A DNA stretch of 64,000 nt from Luteolibacter ambystomatis (GTDB lineage: Bacteria; Verrucomicrobiota; Verrucomicrobiia; Verrucomicrobiales; Akkermansiaceae). Shown here piece after piece: positions 33,636 to 42,750 of the stretch; within the stretch, counting starts at the first letter, position 1, and every line of letters starts with the position of its first letter. The notes beneath the pieces are model-generated. The model was not told the DNA's origin, searched no databases, and worked only from the letters and a program-made list of their open reading frames with translations. The position numbers and the translations under genes were made by a program. The stretch spans positions 3,917,754 through 3,981,753 of the forward strand of contig NZ_CP073100.1 of NCBI RefSeq assembly GCF_018137965.1, written 5' to 3'.

Positions 33636-35576
33636 TCAGGGAGACGGCGGCACCGCATCCGGGGCCGGAGTGTAGCGGGCGTCCTCCAGCCACTTGATGA
33701 AGTTCCTCACGCGCGCGAGTTCGATTCCTTCCGGCGACTGCTCGGGGAACCAGCAATGCTTCAGGCTGACCTCCATCTGGTTCCTGGCTTCGATCGCCCA
33801 CGCCAGTGCCTCAGCCGTCCGGCGGGCGTGAAACAAGGCATTGGCCTGCCGGAATGAATGGCTGCCGTAGGCAAAACGGGCACGATAATAGATCTCCCGG
33901 AGATCCAACAGCGGCAGCAGCACCCGGTATTGCTCCTCGGCGGCGGGAAACTGGCCGAACTCATCCAGCACGCGGGCCATGCTGAGACGGGCCGCGTAAT
34001 CGTGGGGATTCCGGCTGACCGCGATCTGCAAGTGCCGGTAGGCCTTGTCCGCCCACTCGCCGGAAGCGGGTGGAGCTTCCGATTCCGACATCCTGGCCGC
34101 CATCCCCGCCGCATCACGATCCAAGCGGGAGTCCGGTCGGATTTCCGCCGCCCGTGACAGCGCGGCGTAACGGACGGGCACGATATTCACCAGCCCATCG
34201 GAGCCCGGCCGGGCCGAGATCCACCAAGCCGCGGCATCCCGCCAGCCCAAAGTCACCAGGCCCACAGCCAGACCACAGGCCACCCATGGAGCCGGGCGCA
34301 TCCACGGAGAGGGCCGGGTGCCGGGTTTGGAAAAGGGCCAGGGCTGGGCCACCACGATGCCAATCAAAAGCCCCAGCACGATCACATCGGGAGCCATGTG
34401 GAACACGAAGCTGAACATGCTCTGCCCGAGCACCGCCACGATCGCCGCCATTGCCCCGATCGTCAGCCCGGCATCCGGCCCCGGGCTATCCTTCTCCGGT
34501 TCCACGGCCAACACCAGCAGACCACGGAGGCCCACCAGCACCAGCATTGCCACGACCACCGCCAATCCGATCCAGCCGTAGTCCGTAGCCGTTTGCAGCA
34601 ACTCGTTGTGGACGAAATCAATGTCTCCGGACCCCACCCATAGTTGCTGCGGATCCCAGTGCTTGAAAACCTCATAGGAGAACGACCGGCTGCCGCCCCC
34701 GGTGGAAGGCTGGTTGGAGGCGATGTCGATCGCCATGGAGGCGAAATTCAACCGGCCGCTGTCATCCAGCATCCTCGCGCTGTTCGCCGCGACCCCGCGG
34801 TGAGCGAGCATCTGTCTGGCCAGATGCCACCCGCCGAAACCCAGCAAGGGCAACGCCACCACGACACCCACCACCGCCAGACCGAAGGATTTCGCCCGGC
34901 GGCGCTTCAAATCCAGCAACCAGCCGATCAGCAGGACCAGCAGCCCGGCCGCCGAGGCGATCCAAGCTCCACGGCTGTTGCTGAGGGCGATTCCGCCTGC
35001 ACAGGCAAGGGCAACCACCGCCCAAGCGATGCGAATCCGCCGACCGCTTCCGCCAACCAGTGCGCGACCGCACGCCACGAATCCGGCAGCGAGCAGGAAG
35101 TTCGCGAAGTGGTTGTAATGAGCATAAAAGCCCGAGGGATAGGAAGCGGTCTTCCGGCCTGCGAAAAACGGTGTGAATCCCGGATCGTGCCACTGGACCA
35201 GCGCCACCACGAGATTCGCCATGGCGAGCACGGCCAGGCCTACCACCATCACCCCATGGCTCCGGCGGTTTGCCAGCCATCCCGCCCAAAAGCATCCCGC
35301 CACACCGCAACCGATCAGCAGCAGATCGCTGCGACCGAAGTCGATCACCGGGGAAGTCGCCGCGCGCCACGCCGCGTATCCCACGGCTCCAAACACCAGG
35401 AGTGCCAGGAACACCGGCCGCTTGGAGGAAGGCAGGGCAAAGGCACCGGTCACCAACGCCGGAGCCAGCATCAGCAGAACCATCCCCGGAGCCGTGGGCT
35501 CCAGTGAAGGAGCGAACGCCAATGCCACGGCCAGCGCCAGGGACAGCAAAATGGCTGAGATCACACCGGATTTCAT
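33636..35576 (-). CDS. O-antigen ligase/Wzy-like polymerase with C-terminal TPR-like region
   Basis: A 646-residue membrane protein. About twelve helices occupy residues 1-460 (for example SGVISAILLSLALAVALAF at the start), with a family-typical loop in the middle (ALSNSRGAWIASAAGLLVLL, and DIDFVHNELLQTATDYGW). The last about 170 residues are soluble and helical with TPR-like pairs (YRHLQIAVSRNPHDYAARLS, AEEQYRVLLPLL). Such proteins polymerise or ligate undecaprenyl-linked glycans on the periplasmic face. The start at 35576 overlaps the preceding stop by 4 nt; an upstream in-frame Met lies inside that gene. It is the last gene of the operon. Confidence 0.8.
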   Translation of the reverse strand: MKSGVISAILLSLALAVALAFAPSLEPTAPGMVLLMLAPALVTGAFALPSSKRPVFLALLVFGAVGYAAWRAATSPVIDFGRSDLLLIGCGVAGCFWAGWLANRRSHGVMVVGLAVLAMANLVVALVQWHDPGFTPFFAGRKTASYPSGFYAHYNHFANFLLAAGFVACGRALVGGSGRRIRIAWAVVALACAGGIALSNSRGAWIASAAGLLVLLIGWLLDLKRRRAKSFGLAVVGVVVALPLLGFGGWHLARQMLAHRGVAANSARMLDDSGRLNFASMAIDIASNQPSTGGGSRSFSYEVFKHWDPQQLWVGSGDIDFVHNELLQTATDYGWIGLAVVVAMLVLVGLRGLLVLAVEPEKDSPGPDAGLTIGAMAAIVAVLGQSMFSFVFHMAPDVIVLGLLIGIVVAQPWPFSKPGTRPSPWMRPAPWVACGLAVGLVTLGWRDAAAWWISARPGSDGLVNIVPVRYAALSRAAEIRPDSRLDRDAAGMAARMSESEAPPASGEWADKAYRHLQIAVSRNPHDYAARLSMARVLDEFGQFPAAEEQYRVLLPLLDLREIYYRARFAYGSHSFRQANALFHARRTAEALAWAIEARNQMEVSLKHCWFPEQSPEGIELARVRNFIKWLEDARYTPAPDAVPPSP

Positions 35577-36337
35577 GCGTCTTGCACGGTTTCCGACCAA
35601 TATCCTTTCACCGGATGAATCCGCCACGCGCCTTCCTGACGGTAGGACTCGAAATCAGCGGGCGTCTTGAGAATCTCCGGAGCCATGAAGCGGTCGCGGC
35701 CATCCATCGGCCGCACCCGGAAACCCAGATGATGCGCGGCGGTCGGCAGCATCAGTTCCAGATAAATCCGCAACGGAGGATTCAAGGCCGCCACGGCCTC
35801 GAACGCCGCCCGCGTCCAGAAGGAGCCGCACCCCAGCATGGACAGCACCACCGCGGAGTACTCCCGGCAGGAAATGTCCTGCCAATAGCTCAGGAATGCC
35901 GGATCGTGGGCATGGAAGGTATAGTGGGGATGGCCGGTGCCATCCACGCGGTTCAGCCGATGGCCGGCGACATCCGCATTTTCCCGGACAAGCAGGTCCA
36001 ACAGCCGGGCATTGAGGCCCGGGTGAAGGGGGATCTCGTCATACTCCGCCACATGCACGTGACTGGCGCCCAGCTCACGGATCACGGGCAGGACCGCTTG
36101 GAACACCCCCAGATAACTCTGGCGCTCGCGGGGGTGGTCCTTCGTCCGCAGCCAGGGGTCATCGACGAAAACCGCATGATCCACTCCCAGCTTGGAATAG
36201 TTCTCGGGAGTGCCCCCATATGCCACCACGATGGCGTGATCGGGATCTCCATTCTTCCAGTACGCGCACATGCGCCGCACGGCCTCGGGAGACTCGTGGG
36301 TCAGCAACACGGTCGCAACAAGCGGGGCTCGGTCCAT
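35573..36337 (-). CDS. Unknown protein of the polysaccharide operon, possibly glycosyltransferase-like
   Basis: A 254-residue soluble protein that I do not recognise as a named family. It begins MDRAPLVATVLLTHESPEAV, a Rossmann-like start, and has an acidic HVAEYDEIPLHPG (about 100-112) that could be a GT-A type DxD-like site, and VDGTGHPHYTFHAHDPAF. Tightly packed: 1-nt overlap with the preceding small gene and 4-nt overlap with the polymerase gene. A role in transferring or capping a sugar is only an inference from position. The start at 36337 was chosen for the coupling and because upstream residues are Pro-rich shadow sequence. Confidence 0.65.
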   Translation of the reverse strand: MDRAPLVATVLLTHESPEAVRRMCAYWKNGDPDHAIVVAYGGTPENYSKLGVDHAVFVDDPWLRTKDHPRERQSYLGVFQAVLPVIRELGASHVHVAEYDEIPLHPGLNARLLDLLVRENADVAGHRLNRVDGTGHPHYTFHAHDPAFLSYWQDISCREYSAVVLSMLGCGSFWTRAAFEAVAALNPPLRIYLELMLPTAAHHLGFRVRPMDGRDRFMAPEILKTPADFESYRQEGAWRIHPVKGYWSETVQDA

Positions 36338-36594
36338 CAATCGGGAAGTTTGCGGGGAAAGTCCGGCTGCTCCGGGCGGGTGAATCCAAGGCTCTGGCGC
36401 CAATAACGGACCCGGTCCTGGGTGCGGAACACCGGCTTCAGGGGCATGCCGCCGGTGAAGCCGATCACATGGATCCGGCCTCGCCACACGAGGATGATCG
36501 CCCGGCCGAGCAATTCGCCCGTGACTTCGTCACGAACCGGAGATCCGAACCGGCTGATCCAGAAGCTTCCGATATGACGGAGGAGGTTTCGCAT
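36337..36594 (-). CDS. Small basic protein of the polysaccharide operon, unknown
   Basis: An 85-residue basic protein (MRNLLRHIGSFWISRFGSPV start, ends PEQPDFPRKLPD). The middle GELLGRAIILVWRGRIHVIG is moderately hydrophobic. I do not know a family. It lies between the initiating sugar transferase (19 nt upstream) and the 254-residue gene (1-nt overlap), which supports it being a real translated gene. It may be an auxiliary to one of those proteins. Confidence 0.55.
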   Translation of the reverse strand: MRNLLRHIGSFWISRFGSPVRDEVTGELLGRAIILVWRGRIHVIGFTGGMPLKPVFRTQDRVRYWRQSLGFTRPEQPDFPRKLPD

Positions 36595-36613
36595 GTTGGA
36601 TGACGGTACGGCG

Positions 36614-38032
36614 TTACTTGGCTCCCTTCGCCAGCAGCACCGCGGGGATCGTCTGGGCGAGGATCTTGATGTCCAACCATAACGACCAGTTGTCAATGTA
36701 CTGAAGATCAAGTTTCACCCATTCATCAAAGCTGGTGATCTCATTGCGGCCGCTCACCTGCCAGATGCAGGTGAGGCCGGGCTTCACGCTCAGCTTCCGG
36801 CGGTGGGCGGAGTTTTCGATCTTGGGCAGCTCGTACATGGCCATCGGCCGCGGCCCCACCAGGCTCATTTCCCCGCGCGCGACGTTGATGAACTGCGGCA
36901 GCTCATCGATGGAGTACTTCCGGAGCAAACGTCCGACCGGGAAAATCCGCGGATCGTTCTCAAGCTTGAAGACCGGGCCGGACATCTGGTTGCCGGACTG
37001 CTGCTTGAGCTCTTCCAGCTTGCGATCCGCATCCGGAATCATCGTGCGAAACTTCCACATCCGGAACGGCTTGCCATAACGGCCCGCGCGCTCCTGGAAA
37101 TAGAACACGGGGCCCGGACTCTGGATCTTGATCGCGATCGCGACCACCAGCCAGAGCGGCGCGGTCAGGATCAGGAGAAACACGGCACCCAGCCAATCCA
37201 GAACGCCCTTTGCCAGCAGTTCCCACGACAGATCGGGAGTGGAACGCAACACCAGCAGCGGACGGCCGCCGATCATGTCGAAGGTCGGCCGGGCCACCTG
37301 GGTCTGGATGAAACTCGCCGCCACCCAGGCCTCGATGCCCCGCGATTCGCAAATCTCGATGGCGGTGCCCAGTTTGTCGAAAGCGGTGCTCTTGGCCGCA
37401 AACACCACGCGCTCCACCGCCTCATCCTCCAGCAGGCGCTGGAAACCTTTCCAGTCGTCGGTCGTCAGGTCATGGCGGCCGACGATGCGCCATAGCACCG
37501 ACTCATCCTCCGGCACCTCGCGCAACCACTGGTCGATGTCGGCGGGCGAGCCGGCGAGCACGATCGATTCCTTCCGATCCTCCGCCACACTCGCATGGCG
37601 CGCATGGTTGGACACCAGCCACGCGCGCGTCATGAGGAACAGTACCGCCAGCGGAATCGCCATCGCGAGGACCGCACGGCTGGAAGCATTGAAGCGGAAG
37701 AACACCACCATCACCGAGATCGCGATGGCGAGGATGGTAAAGGCCTTGATGACCTGCCACAGCGCGGGACCGAAGCGCTGGCGCACCGGACTGCGGTAGA
37801 ACCCGAACAACTCCAAGGCCAGAGGCGCGAACGGCACGACGATGAAGAGCAGCCAGGTAATTTCCTTCAGTCCCGAGACATCGTTCTTGGAAACATGCAC
37901 GCCGATTCGGTCCAGCCAGTCGATCAGCGGCTCGCGCAGGAGCGCGCCGACCGCGAATGCCGCCCAGATCAGCATCGCATCGACGAGCTGCAGCACCTGG
38001 ATTGAAAAAGACTGACGGCGGTTGGCTGGCAT
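36614..38032 (-). CDS. Initiating polyprenyl-phosphate sugar-1-phosphate transferase
   Basis: A 472-residue PHPT-family enzyme (WcaJ/WbaP type) that starts polymer synthesis by moving a sugar-1-phosphate from a nucleotide sugar to undecaprenyl phosphate at the inner membrane. N-terminal four-helix membrane region about 1-135, a central Rossmann-like domain (IVLAGSPADIDQWL) and a C-terminal catalytic domain from about 270 with FRMWKFRTM, IDELPQFINVARGEMSLVGPRP split around it, and KPGLTCIWQVSGRNE. The ATG at 38032 opens the first helix. Which sugar is used cannot be told from sequence. Confidence 0.93.
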   Translation of the reverse strand: MPANRRQSFSIQVLQLVDAMLIWAAFAVGALLREPLIDWLDRIGVHVSKNDVSGLKEITWLLFIVVPFAPLALELFGFYRSPVRQRFGPALWQVIKAFTILAIAISVMVVFFRFNASSRAVLAMAIPLAVLFLMTRAWLVSNHARHASVAEDRKESIVLAGSPADIDQWLREVPEDESVLWRIVGRHDLTTDDWKGFQRLLEDEAVERVVFAAKSTAFDKLGTAIEICESRGIEAWVAASFIQTQVARPTFDMIGGRPLLVLRSTPDLSWELLAKGVLDWLGAVFLLILTAPLWLVVAIAIKIQSPGPVFYFQERAGRYGKPFRMWKFRTMIPDADRKLEELKQQSGNQMSGPVFKLENDPRIFPVGRLLRKYSIDELPQFINVARGEMSLVGPRPMAMYELPKIENSAHRRKLSVKPGLTCIWQVSGRNEITSFDEWVKLDLQYIDNWSLWLDIKILAQTIPAVLLAKGAK

Positions 38033-38082
38033 GTCTGAAAAGGAATCGGACCGGCTGGTTGTTCCACATCGGCTCTCCGGGA

Positions 38083-39273
38083 TCAATCCCGGGGGCGTGC
38101 CAAGGCGGCTTTGATGGAAGCCGCAGCCCTTTGGCCTTGGGAAGCGGCACTATAGTGGATGGAGAATTGCAGGATGCGCTCCTCCGGGACCCGTTCGAGG
38201 GGAGATCGCAAGGCAGCGGACAGGATCGCGCGGAAATTCTCCGGGTCCAGAGGATCGAAAAGCAAGCCGGTGTCCGGCAGGCACAGGTCCGCGGAGGCCC
38301 CGTTGTACATCGAGAACAACTGGGGCAAACCCGCCACCAGCGTTTCGAGCGTGGCCAAGGGCCAGTTGTCATCGAGGGTAGGCAGCATCGCCCAATCGGC
38401 GGCGGCAAAGTAGCGCGGCAACTCGTGGTGCTGGACGAATCCCGGCATCACCACACGGATGCCCGGGTTTTTGGCCGCCCATTCCTCCAGTTTGGCCCGA
38501 TGCTCGCCATCTCCCAGCGCCAGAATGGAAAATTCCGGGCAATCCGGCTCACGTGCCACCGCCTCCACCGCCTCCGCCATCTGCAAGACCCCCTTGCGCG
38601 CCGAAAGGCTGCCGGAAAACAGGAATACCCTCCCCTTCAGACCCAGCTCCATCCGCGTTTCATCCCGGCGCTCGCGCCAGTGGGTCACATCCGCCTGCCA
38701 TTCGAGGGTGTCGATGCCGGTCATCCCCTCATCGATTTCCGAAGATGCCGCTCCATAGGACTCCAGCAAGCGGCTGGACTCGGGGCCGTTCGACCAAAAA
38801 CGGGCGGTCCGGCTCACGATCAACTGGCGGACCAGTCTCTTGAAAAGGCCCACATGCCCTTCGGTGTGGCAGGTACCCTCGGAATACACCAGCACGGGAA
38901 CCCGGTGGAGCCAGCCATACAACAGCGACCACAAGGTGCGGAAACCGTACTCCGCGGTCACCACCACCTGCGGATCCGCAGCGGACAGGACACCGTAGGT
39001 CTTCTCGGAGAAATGGAACTGCCGGGGTTCCGTGTAGTGGACATCCTCCCGGTGCCGCTTGTAGATGAACGAACGGCAGTTCTGGATGACCGTGCGGAAG
39101 CGGTGTCCGTCCGCACTGGCCTGCCAGCCGCGGTTGAACTCGGAAAGCGTGTCCAGCACCACGGTCAGATCCACGTGGCGCGCGATCTCATTGTAGAATC
39201 CGATCCGGTACGGCGGCAGCATATTGGTAACCAATGCGACACGCGTCCGGTCAGTAAGGGATGACGGATTCAT
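38083..39273 (-). CDS. GT4-family glycosyltransferase
   Basis: A 396-residue cytoplasmic GT-B glycosyltransferase. The N-domain begins VALVTNMLPPYRIGFYNEI; the C-domain has the donor-binding region FLFSGSLSARKGVLQMAEAV (about 225-245) and a DDNWPLATLETLVAGLP segment replacing the classical EGFGLxxxEA site. It would add one sugar to the lipid-linked unit. It follows GtrA by 6 nt. Confidence 0.88.
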   Translation of the reverse strand: MNPSSLTDRTRVALVTNMLPPYRIGFYNEIARHVDLTVVLDTLSEFNRGWQASADGHRFRTVIQNCRSFIYKRHREDVHYTEPRQFHFSEKTYGVLSAADPQVVVTAEYGFRTLWSLLYGWLHRVPVLVYSEGTCHTEGHVGLFKRLVRQLIVSRTARFWSNGPESSRLLESYGAASSEIDEGMTGIDTLEWQADVTHWRERRDETRMELGLKGRVFLFSGSLSARKGVLQMAEAVEAVAREPDCPEFSILALGDGEHRAKLEEWAAKNPGIRVVMPGFVQHHELPRYFAAADWAMLPTLDDNWPLATLETLVAGLPQLFSMYNGASADLCLPDTGLLFDPLDPENFRAILSAALRSPLERVPEERILQFSIHYSAASQGQRAAASIKAALARPRD

Positions 39274-39279
39274 GGGGGA

Positions 39280-39807
39280 TCAGGAATGGAAGACGACGAG
39301 CTTCCGGAAGACGAAATTGGCAAGGGTCGACACCGCGATCACACCCAGTTTGACCCAAAAATCGTTGGCGTGGGAGTACGTGATCAGGTACCACGCCGCC
39401 GATTGTCCCGCCACGAAGCTGGCGGCGGCAGCGGCGGTGAACAGGGCGAATTCCTTCCGTGGAGCATGCCTGCCCGCCACGAAGACCCAGCGCCGGTTGG
39501 TCTCGTAAGTGAAGGCATTGGTCGGGATGAAGCCGACGGCGATTTCCACCAGATTCCAGAGCAACCGGTGCTCGTCGTAGGACGCGCCCAGCTTCATGGC
39601 GATCCAGCGGAACAAGGCGCACGCCGCGAAGAACACGAAAACCGAGGTTCCGCCGATGGCGAGGTACTTGGTGAACTGCCAGCTACCCCGCGCCTCCGGC
39701 TTCATCACGGTGGCGAGGGCGGTCCGCCAGCCACGCTCCCGCGCATCCGAAATCAGCGCCGCGGTGTCCCGCAGCGCATCGAAGGGATAGCGGGCGAGAC
39801 TTTTCAT
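39280..39807 (-). CDS. GtrA-like membrane protein
   Basis: A 175-residue membrane protein with about four helices (YLAIGGTSVFVFFAACALF, LVEIAVGFIPTNAFTYETNR, ALFTAAAAASFVAG, VIAVSTLANFVFRKLVVF). The NRRWVF and the NFVFRKLVVF ending are the GtrA family pattern. GtrA proteins are proposed flippases of undecaprenyl-phosphate-linked single sugars. Its start overlaps the stop of the GT2 gene by 4 nt. Confidence 0.85.
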   Translation of the reverse strand: MKSLARYPFDALRDTAALISDARERGWRTALATVMKPEARGSWQFTKYLAIGGTSVFVFFAACALFRWIAMKLGASYDEHRLLWNLVEIAVGFIPTNAFTYETNRRWVFVAGRHAPRKEFALFTAAAAASFVAGQSAAWYLITYSHANDFWVKLGVIAVSTLANFVFRKLVVFHS

Positions 39808-40610
39808 GCGTCCGTATCGTATTTGCCGGTGCAGGTTTCCACGAGCTGCCGCATCACGGCGAACAGCCCGCCGAAGCCTTTGATCTTGGTCGGCGTCTTG
39901 CCGGTGGCCGGATAGACGCGCGACACCGGAGTCTCGATCACCCGATAGCCGAACGCCGCCGCCTTGATCGCCAGGTGATAGTGCAACTGGTAGCGGTCGA
40001 AGCATGGCCGGAACACGCCGATCTCCGGGTCTGTTAGAAGACGGCGGCTGTAGGCGCGGAAGCCATTGGTCGTATCCGTATAGCGGAAGCCCGCGGCCAG
40101 TGAAATGAGCGGCGCATGGAGAACGTTCACCGCGAGATAGCGGCTGAGAGGCGTGTTCTCATGATGGCCGCCCGGGATGAAGCGGCTGCCCTGGACATGG
40201 TCGAAACCGTTCTCCAACAGCTCCACCATGCTCGGAATCGCATCGAGCCCGTCCTTGCCATTGCCATCGATGACGATCACGCCGTCGTAGCCCTCGGCGA
40301 GGCAGTAGTCGAAGGCCATCCTCATCTGCGCGCTGAGCTTGCCCGGGCCGCGCTTCACCAGCAGTGCCTTCGCACCCGCTTCCTGCATCAAGGCCCCATC
40401 GAGCGAACCATCGGTGCTGCCGCCATCGGCGACGATCACATCCACCAGTGGCGCGTGCTCCGCCATCGCGCGCACCTGCTTGCGGATCTTTTCGCCCTCG
40501 TTGATCACGAACACGCAGATCGCCCATTGCTTCGCACGCGGTCTTTCCCACGCCACTTCATAACGCGGGCTGCGGACATCGTCTCCTCTCAGGATGGTTT
40601 CCACGTTCAC
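39804..40610 (-). CDS. GT2-family glycosyltransferase
   Basis: A 268-residue GT-A glycosyltransferase without membrane helices. The nucleotide-binding region has CVFVINEGEKIRKQV, DVIVADGGSTDGSLD (about 57-71), and a GVIVIDGNGKDGLDAIPSM acidic motif (about 110-128), followed by GSRFIPGG and the HYHLAIKAAAFGYRVIE helix. This resembles dolichol- or undecaprenyl-phosphate sugar synthases. Overlaps 4 nt with both neighbours. Confidence 0.88.
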   Translation of the reverse strand: MNVETILRGDDVRSPRYEVAWERPRAKQWAICVFVINEGEKIRKQVRAMAEHAPLVDVIVADGGSTDGSLDGALMQEAGAKALLVKRGPGKLSAQMRMAFDYCLAEGYDGVIVIDGNGKDGLDAIPSMVELLENGFDHVQGSRFIPGGHHENTPLSRYLAVNVLHAPLISLAAGFRYTDTTNGFRAYSRRLLTDPEIGVFRPCFDRYQLHYHLAIKAAAFGYRVIETPVSRVYPATGKTPTKIKGFGGLFAVMRQLVETCTGKYDTDA

Positions 40611-41605
40611 GATGCCACCTCCTCCTTCGATTCCTTCACGATGCTGCTCTGCACGGTGTCCTCCAAAAGGACCGAGCTGTTCGCCTCATGGCCGATGAAG
40701 TAGAGCGGGCGGCTGCGCACCTCGCCGAGGATCGTTCCCACGTATTCACTGAGCACGGCGAGGATCAGGCAGATGAAAAAGAACATGCCGCTCTGCTGGA
40801 GGGACAGGGTCGTCCAGCCGGCCGCAACGTTCTGCTTCACCAGGTAGATCCCGACCACATAGCAGGCATAGATGAGGTTGAGTCCCGCACCGGCCAGCCC
40901 CGCCAGCGTCACCACCCGCAGCGGATGCCGGGTATTGGCCGCCAGCAGATCGATGGCGGTGGCGGTCTCGGTGGCGAACGATCCGGCTTTCGGCTGATCG
41001 AGCCGCTCGACGCGGCGATATGGAAAGAACTCGTGATGGTAACCCAGCGTGAGCGTCAGCACGCGCAGGTAACGGCTCTGGACGCGCACCTGCAACAGTG
41101 CGTTCACCGCCTGGCGGCTCATCGCACGGAAATCCTCGGCACCGCGCTTCAATTCGACGCCGAGACGCCGGTTGCAGTAGCGCCGGAACAAATTGCCGAG
41201 AAACTCACGCACACCGGAGCGCAGCCGCGGATTCAATGCCACGCCGTGGACGATCCCTCCGTTGGTACGACAGACGGTCACCAGTTCGGGAATCGCTTCC
41301 ACGGGATCTCCCGTGGGATCGAGCGTCACCACATAGTCACCGATGGCCGACTCGATGCCGGCGGACAGGGCCACCTCCCGGCCGAAGGAGCGGGAGAGAC
41401 GCAGGTAACGCACCCGCGGAATGTCCCTGAGCAGACGCTCCGCGGTCTGCCGCGTGTCATCGGAGGAACCGTCATCCACGAGGATGATTTCGAAAAAACG
41501 GTAGTGTCCCTCCATCACGCGGGAGAGATCGGTTAGAAAAGGCGCGAGGATGGCCCCGTCGTTGTCGAGGGGCGCCACCACGCTGATGACGGTATGCGGG
41601 TCCAT
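40607..41605 (-). CDS. GtrB/ArnC-like undecaprenyl-phosphate sugar transferase
   Basis: A 332-residue GT2 with two C-terminal transmembrane helices (about 230-252, LAGLAGAGLNLIYACYVVGI; about 265-290, GMFFFICLILAVLSEYVG), the architecture of GtrB/DPM1 type enzymes that load a single sugar onto undecaprenyl phosphate. The catalytic region has LVDDGSSDDT (42-51) and LDPTGDPVEAIPEL (95-108) where many homologues have DADLQDPPE, a variant acidic site. I chose the ATG at 41605; an earlier TTG at 41635 adds a poorly conserved Cys-rich stretch. Downstream partner genes are the other GT2 and GtrA. Confidence 0.87.
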   Translation of the reverse strand: MDPHTVISVVAPLDNDGAILAPFLTDLSRVMEGHYRFFEIILVDDGSSDDTRQTAERLLRDIPRVRYLRLSRSFGREVALSAGIESAIGDYVVTLDPTGDPVEAIPELVTVCRTNGGIVHGVALNPRLRSGVREFLGNLFRRYCNRRLGVELKRGAEDFRAMSRQAVNALLQVRVQSRYLRVLTLTLGYHHEFFPYRRVERLDQPKAGSFATETATAIDLLAANTRHPLRVVTLAGLAGAGLNLIYACYVVGIYLVKQNVAAGWTTLSLQQSGMFFFICLILAVLSEYVGTILGEVRSRPLYFIGHEANSSVLLEDTVQSSIVKESKEEVAS

Positions 41606-41631
41606 GTGGGGAGACGGAGTGCAGGAGCACG

Positions 41632-42750
41632 TCAAGGAGCGCCGGACAATACGGAGTCCAGTTCGTCCTCGACGTCGAAAATGTTGTCAATTTTGCCACC
41701 CATCACATGGATCAACGCGGGCAGCCCGGGATCCCGCCGGAACAGGATCGGGCGGCCGTCATCGACCTCGGTCTGGGGCAGCAGTGTTTTCACCTCCCAC
41801 AACGAATCACGGTGGACCGCGCCGCGCAGGACCGGCAGGTAGCGGGAGGCATCCCCGACCATGTATTCGAAATGGCTGCGCTTGGAAAGCTGTTCGAAGC
41901 GCTGATAAGGATCGATCGGCTTTTCCCCCGGTTTCTCGAACCACTGGAGATGCGGCGTGTAGCGGACGTGGCTCAGGGTGGTGAGCCCGCGCGAGGGATA
42001 GGGCATGAAGGAGAAGAACGGCCCGCACATCATGGTCACGGACAAGCCGTCCAGATCGGGGGGCAATTCCACCAAGGCCATCTCCGCGAGCTCGTGCTTG
42101 AGGGGGATCGGCGGCAGACCGCTGCCGGATGTGAGCAGATTCAAGCCGCTGTAGGTCGCGTTCACCACCAGCTTCACCCGGTATTCCGACCCATCGTCCA
42201 GACGGACCTCCGCCAAGCCATCGGTCGCCGGTTGGGCGGAAACCACCCGGGTGCCGAGCTTCACCGGAATACCGGCTTCCTCCAAATCGCGGTGGCAGCG
42301 CTGGCGCAGGATCGCGCAATCGAACGCGCACTCCTCGGCGATCCACGAGGCCTCGGTGAGCACGGGGTTGAACAACCGCGCGATCTTGTCAGGCGCTGGT
42401 TTCAACGGCGCGCCGATCCGTTTCATGAACAACTCGAACTGCCCGGCGGACACCTTTGAAAACAACCGCCCCACCGCATAGACCTTCGTGAAGGTGTCCA
42501 CGATGGCCTCGCGGTAGGTATCGCGGAAGCGCTCGTAATTGTGACGCGACCGGTAGGCCGTCATCAGGCTGCGCGGATAGTGGTAGCCGCCGTGGACCCG
42601 CGCCTGGTTCACACGCGAGGCCCTGCCTAACAGCTCCGGCCCGGCCTCCACCACCAGCGGCTTCAGACCGCGGCGATGCAGCATCAGCGCGATCGAGCAG
42701 CCGAAGAAGCCTCCGCCCGCGATCACCACATCCGGTTCCCTGCCGTTCAT
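41632..42750 (-). CDS. FAD-dependent oxidoreductase (DAO-type)
   Basis: A 372-residue flavoprotein. N-terminal FAD motif DVVIAGGGFFGCSIALMLHR (about 7-26), acidic end of beta-2 (LVVEAGP), and the C-terminal domain with GRPILFRRDPGLPALIHVMGGK. It resembles the D-amino-acid oxidase/glycine oxidase fold (DAO). In a polysaccharide operon such proteins may oxidise a sugar or amino-sugar intermediate, but the substrate is unknown. Overlaps the upstream isomerase-like gene by 4 nt. Confidence 0.85.
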   Translation of the reverse strand: MNGREPDVVIAGGGFFGCSIALMLHRRGLKPLVVEAGPELLGRASRVNQARVHGGYHYPRSLMTAYRSRHNYERFRDTYREAIVDTFTKVYAVGRLFSKVSAGQFELFMKRIGAPLKPAPDKIARLFNPVLTEASWIAEECAFDCAILRQRCHRDLEEAGIPVKLGTRVVSAQPATDGLAEVRLDDGSEYRVKLVVNATYSGLNLLTSGSGLPPIPLKHELAEMALVELPPDLDGLSVTMMCGPFFSFMPYPSRGLTTLSHVRYTPHLQWFEKPGEKPIDPYQRFEQLSKRSHFEYMVGDASRYLPVLRGAVHRDSLWEVKTLLPQTEVDDGRPILFRRDPGLPALIHVMGGKIDNIFDVEDELDSVLSGAP

